From positions 8,655,073 to 8,719,072 of the forward strand of contig JAYGXS010000005.1 in NCBI GenBank assembly GCA_036362985.1: a stretch of 64,000 nucleotides of DNA, in the 5' to 3' direction. The translations under genes were made by a program, and so were the position numbers. This document shows, one piece after another, positions 40,401 through 55,400 of the stretch. Position 1 is the stretch's first letter, and the number at the start of each line of letters is the position of its first letter. Origin of the DNA: Ligula intestinalis (taxonomy: Eukaryota > Platyhelminthes > Cestoda > Diphyllobothriidea > Diphyllobothriidae). The notes below the pieces were generated by a model that saw nothing but the letters and a program-made list of their open reading frames with translations, was not told the DNA's origin and ran no database searches.

Positions 40401-43400
40401 TCTAGATTGGCAAGTAAAAGTATACTAGTTAAGTATTCATTAATTTTAAAGGCATGCGGTATTATGAGAAGTTCTTCTGTGTGGCTTTCACTTGCGTATC
40501 AAATGGGACAGCGAGAGGTGGCCTATTATTCATTAGTAATGGCCCTCGGTGAAATTATAAAGGCCTGTTTCATTTTTATGGGGGGGGGCCAGTGGAAAAC
40601 AAGTGGAGTTTTTATAATTCTGTCTTCGTCATGATTCAGCAGATACTTTTGACAGTAATCAACCAAAAATCCACGTGGAATCGGCGTATTTTTCAGTAAT
40701 TTCCTAAATTAGTAACCACATAACAAAGGCTGCTATCGAAAATCCCCAAAAATATTCGCTCTACTTCAAACTGTGCAGCTTGATGTCGCTTATAGCCGCA
40801 GATCGACCATAAAAATCTGAATTCCCGCAGGACTTTTCACGATAATTTCATTGTGACATTTCCTTCATCGGCCCAACCACTTTTATTAGATTCCGGTCGT
40901 TTTCGGAGCCGCTCCACCAGAGTGGTCAGCAACAAAACATGTTGGCAACTTCCTGTTTCGAGTCCTATCACTGGAGTGCAGAACTTGTCTACTTTATCAG
41001 GAACTAGCGAGTAGAACCCACAGGTTTCACAGGCAAACGGGAAAGTACATATCTGGTCGGCCGAGCAATTTGTCGACATTGTGCGCCATCCGCAGAATAA
41101 AGGTTACCTTCGCGACATTTTCGCCACGGCTTCTTAAGAGGGGAAATCTTTTTACCTTGCCCTTTCAGAGGATAACTTATTTTTAGCTGCAGTCTTGCAC
41201 ATATGGGGTCTTAAACGAAGAGACCTAGTTAGACGCAAATATATTTTCACATATGAATACGCTCGTCTGGTAGTTCTAGGAAATATTAATATTCAGAGCA
41301 TGCAAAATACATGATTTCTCAAGGACAACCCCGACAGTCAACTGAAAATGACAGTCGAAAAGCTGCGTGAATTTTCGATTCATCCAAAAACGGAGCGTGG
41401 CATACTAATTCAATAAACTTGCACTATAATTATATCTCGCAACCTTCTGATTAAAGTCATGTACGTGCATCGATTATTGTCTTTCAGAGCAGTATCTAAC
41501 CAGTTTTGATGTCATTCAGATCCCAATTTTAGGCAGCCACGTGTGCGAAAGTTTAGGCAGTGGGTAGTGTGGATTGAGATTTGAATGAATGCTGCTTTAC
41601 TGCTTCTCCTCCTACATGCAAAGATTTGTTAAAAATTAAGGAAAAATTAAGTTATATGGTAGGGGTCATCGGGTAAACGTCGGCAAATCATTCCACTTTT
41701 CTGCGTCAGCGGATACCTGCGACGGTAGGGGCTGTCGTCCTACGGTTAACCAACCCTATGTTATGCGCGTTTGTACAGGCACTAAGGCTTCCATGGCCGA
41801 AGACCAACGGAACAGGCGTCCATACGCTGCCTACCACGCCGCGAGACGGAGACGACACAGCAACGGCATGTATCCCCGCGCTGTCACGAGATTGTTACAC
41901 CTTGCGTCCTGACACCTCCCAACAGGACGTGAAACAGAAACAAAGGGGCGACATGAACCAATTGTCGGAGCCCCTTTCTCCCCCGCTCCCCCTTCTGTGG
42001 TCCTAAATTATGACTCGAAGCTGACCCCTTGATCCGTTAACACTTCTCCACCTAATAACTATCGATTGGTTTCTTAAACTTTCGTGAACTCAATCCTCCC
42101 TTACATTACTTTACTAGCCTGATGATGAATAATCGAAAACTTTCGTCCTCCTAACTTGACTTCTTATATGACAAACTTATAAATGTCCGGTTCTCTAACT
42201 TGAGTAGAAGGGGAATTTTTCATTAAATTGTGTGTGCGCGTTCGGCAAAAAATTGTAAGTGCGGCATGTACGTGCGCTTATCTCGTTACTATTATGAGGT
42301 TAACCACACTGGGGCGGGTGGGGGGAGAACGCTAAATCGCACGGTACATTTAAAGAAAGTCGATTGGTTCCATGCTCGCACTCACCATTCGACTCATCTG
42401 GAGAGTCTCTTCACAGAGCGGCGCTCCATTCTAAGGATAAACAATCATGAGTCAGAGTAGCGATAGCTCACCGTGCTTGTGAAGCTGGATTCCAGACCCT
42501 GGAAAAGCTTGGAAACCGCCCGCATACACTCGTTTTCTGTAAAACACAAAAAAAACAATGTCCTTTTTACAAAGAATATTCCTAATGGTTGCGGTTGTAA
42601 TGACCGAATCAATCCCAAAATCCTCTACCTCGAGTTCAAGACTGTGGTATCACAAGAGAGTGGCGTCCATCGGGTTATCTTAACCACGGCAAAAGAACGC
42701 TGGGTTACTCAATCCCCAAGAACTTAAACCCTGCCTTCGATGGAGTAGTTATAATTGTTTGGAGAGAAAAGGTTGAGGGGTAATCTGTAGTAAAGGCAGA
42801 AGAAAACCATTCCCAGCTGAACAACACTATATGTCGAACCCCTGAACAATGGAGCTCACCTAGATCACAGGAAAATCAGAGTGCCCTTATCAATTATGAA
42901 CTTTAGACTTGATCTGCATCTGGGTTATGCTCAAATACAGTCTTAATAACTGTAAAAACGATAGGGTAGGTAGGTCATTACTCCATCACGTGGTAGATCC
43001 CAGTTAAGGCATCTCGACAGCTAGAAATTCGGCTACTACTTATTGAAGACACTGAAATATTGTTTTTGATAAACCAGGAAGGATACTTGTTCCCGTTTTC
43101 TAGCCCTAATCCACAAGGTAGCCGTAAATCCGAGCATAATTTCCGTGAAATTTGGCGCAAGAGCGCCTCTAATACTGTCTATTCTACCGTACAATTCCTG
43201 TTGTTTCTGATTGCGCAGGATTTAAAAATAGTCACGAATGCAGAGCTGGCCCCAGCATCCTTGCCATGATCACTTCTAATGCGCCGCCGACCAGAACTCC
43301 CTTTATCAAAGTGGTAATTATGCTTAAAACCTTGTTTAAATGTGAGTGTGGCAACTGTAACTTATGCAGCGCCACTCATTAATTCCTACAGCCTGCATGT

Positions 43401-46400
43401 TTTCCTACAAAAACGGTGTTTATCGGGTTTTATGGGCGGGAAATTAGGACACGCAGTGGAATATGATTCAATAAATGCTAAATGCTTTCTAATTTTAGTG
43501 TATTTAGAAGTGTTATTGATTTATATCTGTAGATTTTCCTAATCGGTATTATCATTTAACTTATTGCGGAAAAATCAGATTATCAAACTGCAGGTTTATT
43601 GAATTTCCCGAAAAATTGAAATGGTGGTTGGGAGGTCATCGAATTTAGCTTACATGTGGTCCAACTTACAGTTCTGGAGTTAGATTAATATAGTCCGCGG
43701 CGCGAAGTGCCGCGCACACCTTCAATTTACATGCGGAACAACCTGCTCCCAGTGGCCACGGGAAACAACTTCGACTACATTTTTTCACTTTCCACTTTCT
43801 TCTTAAACTTTACTTCTCTGCCTGTCCTATTTCCCCACTCCACAAAACTCTAAAACCACCGTTTTTGCAGGACAAATGGTGAGACTAGGGGTCTATGAGT
43901 GGGTTTACATAAGCTACTTTTGCCGTGAGTGTAAGTTACCGCTTTGGAAGGCGTTATTTCGTTTAGCCACTCATGACTCTAGGCAAACTTGCAAATTGCG
44001 AACAATATCATACCCGAATTTGAGCCTTTTTTTCAAGGTAGAAGTTTATATTGCATTACACACGCAATATCTGTCTTATAGTCCCAACAAAATTGTTGGC
44101 TTTTAATTAACAACAGACTGGCGCTAGGAGGTGGGGCATATGCAAGACGGACTGGCGTCCTTAGCACGACTCTGAAGTAGAACACCTCTTGCGAGCTTGC
44201 AGAATAAGTTTTTTCAGTTTCTTTTGGGGACATAAATTCTAGCGCTGTTTGGATAACCATTTTGACTTATTCTGTCTAAATCAACAGCTCAGTTTCTCCG
44301 GCACTCAGACACACAGTTTTTCGTTGAGTAGAAATATGCTCTGTAGGCGAAATTTCGGGTTTTCAACACTTAAAGGTAAGCCACAGTTCCTTGACGAAGA
44401 GGGCAATTCTGTGCTCTGGAAAGCGTCAGCTGAGTTGTAATAGAAGTACTTGTGTAATCACGCATTCGTCTCCCAGACTAGCACCCTTGTATGACATCAG
44501 TTATATAAATTGGTGAGGAAGGTAAATTCGGCACTAAAAACCCACAAAGTTAATAAGAATCTTGACACCCCTCACCGAGCGTTTATGAACCAACTTTAAC
44601 TTTTCACGGAATTTTCCTATGTGGTGCATGCAATATTTGTAGATCTTGTGAGAACAGGAGATGTTTCCTATAAAGAGCTCGAGCGACTGGCCCCACGCCC
44701 TCTTTAGACCTGGGGAGCAAATGGTTCAACTTCAGCTGCTTAGTCTACATATTGATTCACAAACTCCTGTTGCCCCACTATATGCTCGGGGAGATAGGGT
44801 TGCCAGCTTACTTAACTCTGCCTTCTGTTGAAAAGTTGAACACTTCCGAATGGTATGCAGGTTGACTTTCTGGACATTTAACATCGCGCTATAACCTGCT
44901 TTTTAGTCCAACGTGGAAAGCATGCTGAAGATTTATAAATGCCAGTCGGTACATCTATCTTCTGACCTACAGACCCATTATGTGCCTTTAGTTAGCCGCT
45001 TCATTAGCACGAGTTTTAAGAGTATGTCAGTCATTTTTCGGTAAAGACAGTTTGCACTCCCCAGGTATAATCTCATCATATTTAATTGTCGAGCAACATT
45101 CCTTCGAACAGGAAAAACCAAACCTATTTTCCTTTGCGAGTTTAATCCATCGTAGTCTATCGCATGCGAAGATTGTCTAACTTTATACTTTTGGCTAGTT
45201 TCAAATACAAAATCTGCGCATGCGATGCAAATATAAATAAAGCTTCTGCATTAGAACAAAAATAGCTTCTTACGGCCTCATCCGAATGCAAGTGTTTGCT
45301 ACAAAAAACGGTGATGTTTTGCTGTCAACTACGGGCACATGTGCTTCTACGGTTGGTGGCCTTATAAAATAAATACAAGAGTCGGCTAAAGATTTGAAAC
45401 ATTCGCGTCAGACGTGCAACCGTTTGCCTTTTCAGGGTTTGTTACATATCCCTGCTTCCTCTGTAAGGGCACCACCACTTGTGAGATCCGTGGAGTTGCT
45501 GTGCACACGGATTGACGTGTGGCGAGGGCAGCTGGCCCAATGGTAACCGCGCTTTCTTATTGGACTACGTCAAGGTCAGGAGCCGTGGACGTGGGTGCGC
45601 GAGCTAATAAAGCCTTCGACACCCGCACCTCGTCACCACAAACGTGCTGGCCAGACCTCACTCGGAGGCCTGTGTCCTATGACGGCAAGGTTGACCCCGT
45701 TCGAGGTCCAGCTCCGCCCAACTTGGTGCCAAATTTGTTAATTATTATCACAGCGGGGGGGACTAGCGAAACAAGCAAAGTTTTCATTTCTCACTCACCA
45801 TAGAGTGCCCTTTTCTCCAGGCTGAAGACGAGATCCTTCAGGCACTTACACCACAGCTTGCTGTAGTTGAGGACAAAGTCCACAGCGTTCTTGTCTCTTC
45901 TGGAGAGAAGTTTGTCCTCCTCAGAGATGCCATGACCTAAATTTTTCAAAATAAAAACAGTGAATAGAAAGTTGTGGCCCGCCGGCACAGAAAATGGCAG
46001 GACTTAACGTGGACGCGATGGGAAATCTAAACACAGTAGCCTAAAATGCGATGTTAGTCAGCGATTAGAACTGCATCTGCTCGCACGAAGGACAACTGAT
46101 AGACTGTTCTCGGTCCCTCATCGTAAGCTAGTCTGTTGGCCTAACGGCTGGCATGAAAAAATGGAGCTTTTAAACCTCCAAGATAATGAAGAGACTCAGA
46201 AAAATAGGAGTCGTAAGTACAGAGTATGACGGCTAAAAAGCCAGAACTGGCAATTCCTATCTCCCTTGCCTTGGTCGGCCTCAATGCAGATATAAATGTT
46301 CAAAAAACGTGCCGGCATTTACACGATCGACGGAAGTTGCCCCTTTTGGCTTAGGAGTCCTTATCAGCCTGTCATACCGAATCACAGGATTGGGGCGCGC

Positions 46401-49400
46401 GGGATTCGAACCCAAAACCTTTCATAATTGAGCCTGGTGCGTTACCACTGAGTCTCGGGCATATACTTCTATGCCACTCCCCTCGTGGGAGATATACCGA
46501 ATGCCAAGACACAGGGGACGAGCATAGGTGAGCATGCATCAACGAGGGTCAGGATCTCCCGATCTAAACCGACAAGCAATGAGCCCGTGGCTCAATGGCT
46601 AGAACTTTGAACTTCTGATCAGCCGGTTGTGGATTCGAAGCTCGAGTGTGGCTCCACTCGAGATTGGTTATGACAGGCCGACTACGAAAGGGCCGTTCCC
46701 GTCTTCCTTGTCTTTTCCGGCGACGCAATTCACCCAGGCTCATTTCCGGAGTTCAAGTCCCAGTTGTATATCTCCGGACTATGATGATAGTGACCGCTGC
46801 CGCCAAATCAGCCGGGTATGACCTTTTGATTGAGCATGCTTAGAAGTATCCGGCCCCTTGTATTATAGGTGGCCTTGCGCTAGATTCCAGGTGAAAGTGA
46901 GGTTTAAAGTGACATTAGCGTTGGGGTTATAATTAAGGTCAGTTTTAAAGCTAGGACATGGTAATACGTGTCCATGGTCAACATCACTTGTAGTACGGAG
47001 AGGTACTTATGCACAAGTTCAACAAACCAATATGACGCACCATCTTTTTCGATAAGCACGTCCTAAGAGCAGTCACAAAGCATGGATGGTGAAAATTGAA
47101 ACAGAGGTCGAGGATATCTGAGGACAGAAATTGCTTTCAGTCAACTGTGGCCAGACACACACAAGTATTGAAAGGCCCCTAGTTAAAAGATGTGTTGTGT
47201 CATTTCTTGCCACTCACAGAAGTCCCCACACACTCTGTCTAACGTGAGCTTCAGAAAATTGAGAGTGACTAGTAAGGGGTAGGAATGTGGACTGTTCTGC
47301 GCCTGATCGAACAAGAGTATCTGAAAGTTGGATCTTCGATTTCGACTACGTCCGCACAGAAGGGCGGGGTAGAGACAGTGACTTGCACTGAATTATAGTG
47401 CGAAAAGACTCTCGTAGTATCTTAATGGAAGTCTGATAAAATCAGAAAGACTTCAGCACCACCAACAGACACACGGAGTATTTTTAAAGTTTCCTAAACC
47501 ATAAAGACTATCTTTATTCCTTTATAGGCACAATCATTCTCTGTAGATGAATCTCCTTACACCAAGAGTAAAGACCTAGATAAGACTACCCATTCTTCAC
47601 TACTTTAGCAATATTTTATGTCGGATTTCTGCTCATTCGAAACCCCCAACATCAACGGGAAGCATTCTCTTGTTCGTGCAGGATCTCTTGCTTCTAGATA
47701 GATAAGTAGAAGGCGTTGCGATCACCGGAATCATACTTTTACTTGTCTGAACTTTCGGGCTCCTTCTAGAGTCAATCGTCAGAGATAAATAGCGTACACG
47801 AAAGACAAGCAACAGTTAGAGGATGCAGGGACCAATCAACCATTATGGGGGAAGGGGGAACAGTCAACCGATAGTGCCATCATTCTGGAGATGCCTGTTG
47901 CTTGTCTTTAATGTACGCCTTTTATCTCTGACGATGGACTCCAGATGGAGCCCGAAAGCTCAAACAAGTAAAAGTATGATTCCGGTAATCGCAACGCCTT
48001 CTTCTTCTCTATCTACACACGTGCCTGGGATGCGAACATTTGCCTCAATTCTCCTGCTTCTGTTAAACAGGATATCTAAAAAATGATTATTCCAGTGCCG
48101 ATTAAAAAGGAGCGATCTGAAGAACAATAGATGACGCGAGTCATGAAAAGCCATAGAAGAAACTTCGATGACAAGCATTTTGTACCTTGTGATAGTCGAT
48201 ATCGGGTGTTCCCCAGCATCGTTGATAATGCCTTTGGTTAAAAAGGTCAAAATGACGTTGCTCTTGTTCAATGTTAAGGATAAGGATACCTTCCATCGCT
48301 CCCTAAGTAGGAGATGGGACTAGAAACACTCCATTCATCTTATAAAGGTAAACCTGCATGTAATTCGAAAAAGGGAAAATATTCCCATACCCTAACCCCA
48401 ACGACCTTCTGACCATCGTTTTTGTTAGGATGTTAGCCGAACCAAATGCTATTAACGTTTGGAGACTTTCCTTAGGTGTCAAGCTTAACCAAAATGTCTG
48501 CGCGTTCTCTCACCTGCGTCGCCAGTGTTATAACGACGGGTTCAGCGCCGTTAATATAGAAATCCCCAAGGAAGAACACAATAAAAAGGCATAATTCTGG
48601 AGTCCACCCGGAGGAGGGTTAATTGTTGTAACAGAACCCGGAGGAGCTGTTTCGGGTAGCTGTTGGGTTGATCTCCAGCATCCTCGCTGTCCGGTGTAGA
48701 TGCAACTCTTTGTGTCCTGCCTCGGGGCGAGCCCGGCATTGGGAGCGACTGGCGTCGCCACGCGTCCACTGTTACAGCTCTCCTTGCCAGGGGGTGACAA
48801 TGGCTTATAGTACATTGTCCGCGCGTTCTCGTGGCCTGGTTGGCCGCAAAGTTATAACATCACGCGACCAGTTGACCCTCGAGCCTTGTGTAGGCTCGTG
48901 TGCGTGCGTGCATCTAAGGTCATCCCACGTGTAAATTAATCGCCTGTTATGCCGCCAGAGCTAACGAACAAAGACATGTTGGCTAAGCTCGACGCCTTAG
49001 GAAAGCCTCCAAACGTTGCTAGCATTTGGTTCGGCTAACATCCTAACAGTTTTCGACTATGCCCACTGTGTGCTCCACAGCAAGTTAGTGCAGGCACGGA
49101 GACATGCATTGGATTATATTGAAAGTAGGCTTGTGCAGCACCTGCTTCATCCTCTCTTCCACTCTCCCACCTGAGGAGCGTGTCAAGACAGAGTCCGGAA
49201 GACCGAAGATAGGATGGGGCCTAGGTTCACGCACTGTGAACCACCACCGCCAATAAAACCACAGCAAAGAGGGGGCTAGCTCGCATCCTAGTTGAGTGGG
49301 AGTGTAGTGGTGGCTGCCGGCCGACGCCCTCTGTTGCCTTGTTCAAGGTCAGCTGCCTCAAGGTCATCCAATACCTCAGTCAGCGCTTACAGACGCGTTG

Positions 49401-52400
49401 ACTTACAGAAACTTGACCTACTTCGCAAGTGCGTCTAGGTTCTCGCAGCTGCCCAAGCACCACTCGAACATGTCCCTTTTTCCCCACCCTCGGCCGCCAG
49501 ACATCATTACGGATCACGCCGCTCTAGCGCAAGGTCGTGCTGTCCGCAGTCACTCTCGTTCCTCTGTATACAAAATATACTGTTCCTACTATTTTGGCCT
49601 CCACCGACTTCTTCTCTTCTAAGTAGCCATGGTCTGAAGATCGCAGTTGCTCGGGTTTCACTTACTTAAACTCCTGCGATAGGAGTACCATAAAGGCCAC
49701 GTTACAAAGCTACTGCAGCGAGACTCTAGCTCCCACCATCAGTCAGCCACTCCACCTAACACACTGGGCTGACCACATGGTCCAAGTTATTTCGCTAGTT
49801 GGCAACTTTCCAAGGCATGGCTTTAAGCGCGCCATGACAGCTTCAAAGGTGTTAAGTAGTTTATAGCAATGAAAGTGCGATGAGACGTGGACCACACTCT
49901 CGCTCACCTCCCCCCTCCCCCCTCCCCCCCCCCCAGCATCAGGCCACCGTGCGAGCTGGTCTGATGCGGGTTGGGCGCTGTGACTGACGAACCCGTCTGC
50001 GCGTGCTAGAGCACGAGTCAAGCACACACGACAGTTTGACCTGTAAACAGCCGCTTCTACTGTTGCTTGTGAACGCTGTCAGAGTTATTTCGACATCCGT
50101 CGGCCGTGGTGTTCGAAAATATGCATCACATACTTCTGCAGGTTGAGTGCACACCCGGTGACTTGCGTTTCAGCTAGCCTTTAGTGAAAGTGGACTTGCG
50201 CACCATCTACCGAAATCTCGCCTCCGTCAATCGTCCTGGCTGGTGTCATGACCGATTCAAGAAGACCGGGATTGGGGTCGGGCGCAGGTGACCTACACTG
50301 TATTATTGCTCGCTGTCCCCCTGATTGGGCGGGGTTCATAAGCAAGTGGCGGGTACATTGTGAGCCTGCACCTGCGCGTGCCACAACGTCCAACACGCCC
50401 TCCGTGTGTATCATTTGTTATAGGAACATCATCCAAGTGACGCATGCGGTGGCCTGATCTAGCTTTCGTGTCGGTCCGGCACATTTACCATGCGTTCCGT
50501 TTGGGGAGCGTGAGTTACGAGTTGTCCTGGTCATGATTCACGGGACCTCGGTTTAATAGCAAGCGCATTGACCGTCCCACCGCGTATTCAGTGTTGAGTT
50601 TTAGTTTGGGCAAAGTAATCTGGGGAGCGCGCGCGCAGACGAACACTGTTTCCAACGCCAGTTTCGGTGAGACAGATGGTGGAGCAATCATCATAAAAGC
50701 ATCCAACCTCGGTGATGTAATGTCATGGATTGATGACCCGAATGCCGGCTATCGGGCGATTATCGCACCGAGTGGCAACCATCCTCTTTGTAGGGGGAGC
50801 CTGTGATTTTCATAGGTATACAGTGGCCTAAGGACTGCACCCCTTCATGCATGTGTGGTGACTAACTTTGCGCAAGCGGGTGCACATGCACTGACCACCT
50901 ACGCCCGTTCGTCGAGCCAACCCGTCTGACCAATCACCTGTCAAGGCCGACTCACACAAAAGCCGCTCCAGACGCTGTGATGATTCCCACAGTCACTGGA
51001 CTTCCGACGTGGTGCTGTGGCCGGAGGTTGCTCGCTCGTTGGACATTCAAATTTCTCCTACCTATTCTTCATTCCTTTTGCACATAATAAAATTTTCCTA
51101 CCACTCTGGCTTCCCATGACTTCTCTTCTCCCAAGGAACCAGATCTGAAGATCGCAGTTGCTATGGTTTAATTCACTTAAACCCCTGCGATACATGCATA
51201 CTGTCGCGCATGGCATGGTTGAGTATGATTCAAAAAAGTTAGGCAAGTAAAGGCCTTGGTCAAGCAATCACGTCCATTTCTCAAATGCAGCCATTTTCAC
51301 CACACGGAAACCAAGTTTCACCATATTCGAGAGCTCCTAGGAGGGAGAAGTTCGCCGGCCTGCCTGGGAACAATCTCCCACTTTCACCTAGCATATTGGT
51401 CAATCAAGTTCCCATATAGTTTCAGGAGTAGTATTTGATATTCTCCAGATGGTTGACGTGTATAATAATTCGATCAAATACTGCCGAACATTTTACAAGT
51501 TATAAAGCAAGCATGCGGGTGTAGGTTGTTAGGAGTTTAGCCTGACCAAATGCTAGCAACATTGTATGCTGCCCTGAGGCGTCGAGCCTGCTACAATGTC
51601 TTTGTGTCTTCGCTCTGACCGCCTTCATGCGATGACCTAAAGGGCTAAACCGGACACACGCACGCGCGTCAAAGGCCAACTGTTCGCATGAGCTTATCCC
51701 AATGCTACCAACGATACCACAAGCGAACGGGCTTGACAATCATTTATAAGCCACTGTCACCTCTCAGACAGTGAGTTGCAACACAGACTGCGAGTACACT
51801 GTCAGTGCGCTCCCAATTCCGGGGTTAGCTCCGAGACGGGGACATCAGCGCACTGGAGAGCAACCAGCGGCAAAAGCCACCCGAGAAAGCAACTCCGGAT
51901 TTTGTACACAATGGACCCTCCTGCGGGTGGATTTTAAAGTCGCATTCTTATTATTTTGTTCTTCCTTGGGGATTCGAACGGGTGTAATTATACGGTGACA
52001 CCACACACACAGTGCTACCGTTACGACATGGGGGACTTTTACTCTACAAATTTCTGGGTCAGTATTTGCACCTGTGTAGAAGACGCGATGTCCGAACGGG
52101 TGTGTTCAAGACTCCTAACCCTGACCAGACTGATTTAAATAACCATTGCAGTGGTGCATGCTAGCACTGTGGTTACACCCCTACTGAAGGTTGCCACATT
52201 TCATGACAAGGCTTCCATTGCAGAGGATACGAAATCACCGATGTAGATGAACTGGATCTGAAACCAGGTGCTACACTGAACACATCGTGGGAGGTATTTC
52301 TATCATTGTGCTGATAGGGATGCTTTTAAATGCACTGAGTAAGTTGATATGACTGGCATTGTGGGGGCTCAGAGAATGTCCATCAGGACGGATCCACGAC

Positions 52401-55400
52401 CTAAAGGCTGGTTTCCGGCGTTCTCAGTGTTCTTTCACACTGCTCCAGCCCTGTTTGTCGGAAGTAGCCTCCTGCCGTGGTTTTTAAGCCTATCGATCTT
52501 GCTCAAGAGTCTTCTTTGCCTTCGGGTTGATTTGAAGGTGTTTGACAAGGATCATCTACGAGTTCTTGCAGGCTCACTGCTGTCCACGCTGTCTGGAGTG
52601 AACTCGTGAAGGTCTTATTGTAGAGGGTTCGCCCGTGTTGACGCTTTTCAGTTATACTAACAGTCTACCGTAGGTGAGCTCTCTTTCTCCAAGACATGAG
52701 CGGCCGTATCCCTTTCCTGACACCCCACCTCTAACGCCACGTGCAGCGTCGGTGAAAATAATAGATTTTTTTCAAATTCGACTTCGATAACTGGAAAAGC
52801 CAGTTTGCAATAATTAAGTACTGTATAGATAAATGCCAGGAATACAAAAACCTAAAGTTCATGATCATTCTAGGGATCTAACAGAAACCAGTGACATTAA
52901 GCTATACACACACTATCCATGGGGTAATGGTTACAAGCAGAAGATATGCTTTCGACTGCATTCTGCAACGAAAGACTATTAGATGATTTCAGCCCTTTCA
53001 TTTCCTTAGAAATCAATTTCTGATCATCGGTAATCTGCCGTTGCTTGACACAACTGCGAGGGTTCCACCTCAGCACTGGATCCTCCGGCTTTCATTGTTT
53101 GCTTTCTGGTTGATATACCGTTTCTAGCGTTCAGCTAGGCTGTTAGTGTGGTACGTTGCAACATCAATATATACTACTTCAGTCCGTTCGTTGGCAGCAA
53201 GTGCATACTTCGCAGTGGTTGACGGGTTCAACACGAATATAGACTAACAATTTCGGTCTACGCCTATAGACCTTAAATATACTGATATATACCACGATCA
53301 GAAATCACTTTCTCGGGCGATTAAAAAGCTGAACTTTCAAAACCGGTATGTCAACCAGAAAGCAGATAGGGAAAGCTGGGTGACCCACTGATGAGCCGAA
53401 CCCCTCTCAGCTGTGTCAAGCAGCGGCAGAAAAACTCTACAACACGTATCTAGGTCTTTTAGCTAGTAGCTGGGCTGTTAGTATGTTAAATTACAACATT
53501 AATATATACTATTAGGTTAATCACCGCGTTTTCGACAGCTGGCTTTTTCTCTAGAATGCAAACTGTTAATCATCTTTAGAAACAGTTTGATTAGCCGTGT
53601 TTTGGTTATTAATCGAAATGCAACGTCCTTCGAAGAATTCTTACATTGCAAGCCGTATCGTACTTTTGCAGCGCTTTAGCTTTCATGCCGATTAGAAAAA
53701 AATAAGAAATTAACCGGTCTATGACGTAATTTACGGCGTCCCAAATTAGTGAAATTCCTTTCCGTGGTTCAGTTTTTTCCTCTTATTTGCTTCAGATAAC
53801 ATGAAAAGGTCCGGTATAGTTTTAAAAATGCGCTAAAAGATTTAATGAAGTAGAATAATCGAGCAAGTAGTGTAAGCAATGCTGTATACCATGCCTTCTC
53901 GTTTATTAAATAAAGCATTTATTGCCTACTTGATGATCCTGGCCAAAGCTGGTTAATTTCTACAGGGATTAGGGTTTCTGGGGGTAGAACTACAAGCCAC
54001 AGGCAAAAATAACACTTCGCAGTGGCCTAGAAACTCGGGCAACACTTATGAACGCTGTGCAGGGCTACAAAAGCAACCGAAATACCCGCCCACTTTCGAA
54101 AGGTGAACATTAATCCTAATGCACGAACAGTTTTACACACGTAAAACACTGCTGCTCGATCTACTAAGAGACTGGGCCAACTGCAGGTAACAGTCTATCG
54201 TAGGGTTCAAAACGCGAACCAAAACCCCCAGAATTTTGTAATATGTGACCGGAAGAAAGAATAATTCATTCTTGTTTTTAGCGTATTATTTTATTCATTT
54301 AATTTACTTAATTTAACCCAAAAGAACTTCGTCGGGGCGCCGTAGTTACCATGGCCGAAAGCCGCTAATCCAACAGCCAGCAGCTTATCACCTCGGTCGG
54401 CTACCAGGCCCGCCTAAGGCTGGTCAGATTTTGACCTCGATCCCCGCCCTATAAACCAACCCGCATAGTTTTTTACTTATTTACCATATAAACTTAAAGG
54501 CCTGACGATAATTTATCGATAACAAATTTATATCTACCCATTCATCTTCTGAATTTTTCAGTGAGAATTTTGGCTACTTTAATTAATTTAGTTTATGTTT
54601 TTATCGTTTCATTATCGCACGTTTTGTCTTTGCTATATATTAGCTTCTTATAGTAACTTTATAAAATATTTCTTGTTTTTGCTTGATATATTTTTTTATT
54701 TGCTCTCCTGTATCCCGTATTGCGCCATCTTGTATAACTCCTATTACCTATGGTCCCGTATAACGTAATTCTGGGGTTTAATTTCCGTAGTGAAACTTAT
54801 AATAGACAGTTATCCAACTGCAATTAATGTCAAAAGATCAGGAGGATATGAACAACGTGGGAAGTTTTGCCATCAAATAAGTGCGAACAGAGCCATAGTC
54901 GACGCAAAATTGAAAAATATGATTTGACAAACAGCATGTGCAATCTATGATTGCTATTCTCAGTACTTGAGGAAAAATACTATCTTAAATATGGTACTGT
55001 ATCTTAAACCCTATTTCAACACTTTAATCCAGAAGAGAAATAAGAGAAAAAACAGAATACATCACATTTTAAATTCCGCTAAAATTTGCATTTCCACTGG
55101 TCTTACTGCATCCGCAAGAAAATGATAGAACAGCACCATACTCCAACAGACGGATTGAACTTAATTAGCCTACCATAGTTATTTTCGAGAATATAATGAT
55201 GGCAACTACGTCGTTTACTGTCATTGAAAGAAAGGACTTTATATGAGATAAACTTCTGTATCCGACCTAGACCCTGAAATATCCATAGAAATTTTGAAAG
55301 GCATTTCGGATTTAAAAGGTCACTTGGGTGGAGTTGTAATATTCCCTATCGTGAAAATCGGGATGACCATTTTTCCGGCACATCGCTGAAGAATCATCCG

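Noticed and set aside
40837..41079. Minus-strand open frame inside intron 4 as a missing exon
   Set aside because: The possible donor GTAGAC at 40993 fits phase 0, but no usable acceptor precedes it, and exon 4 at 42386-42430 already fills the gap.
41300..41345. Acceptor-like TGTCATTTTCAG with an open frame, as a missing exon
   Set aside because: No GT donor in matching phase before the stop.
46390..46475. tRNA gene on the minus strand
   Set aside because: A and B boxes are present but the acceptor stem does not pair and there is no clear anticodon arm; better explained as a SINE head.
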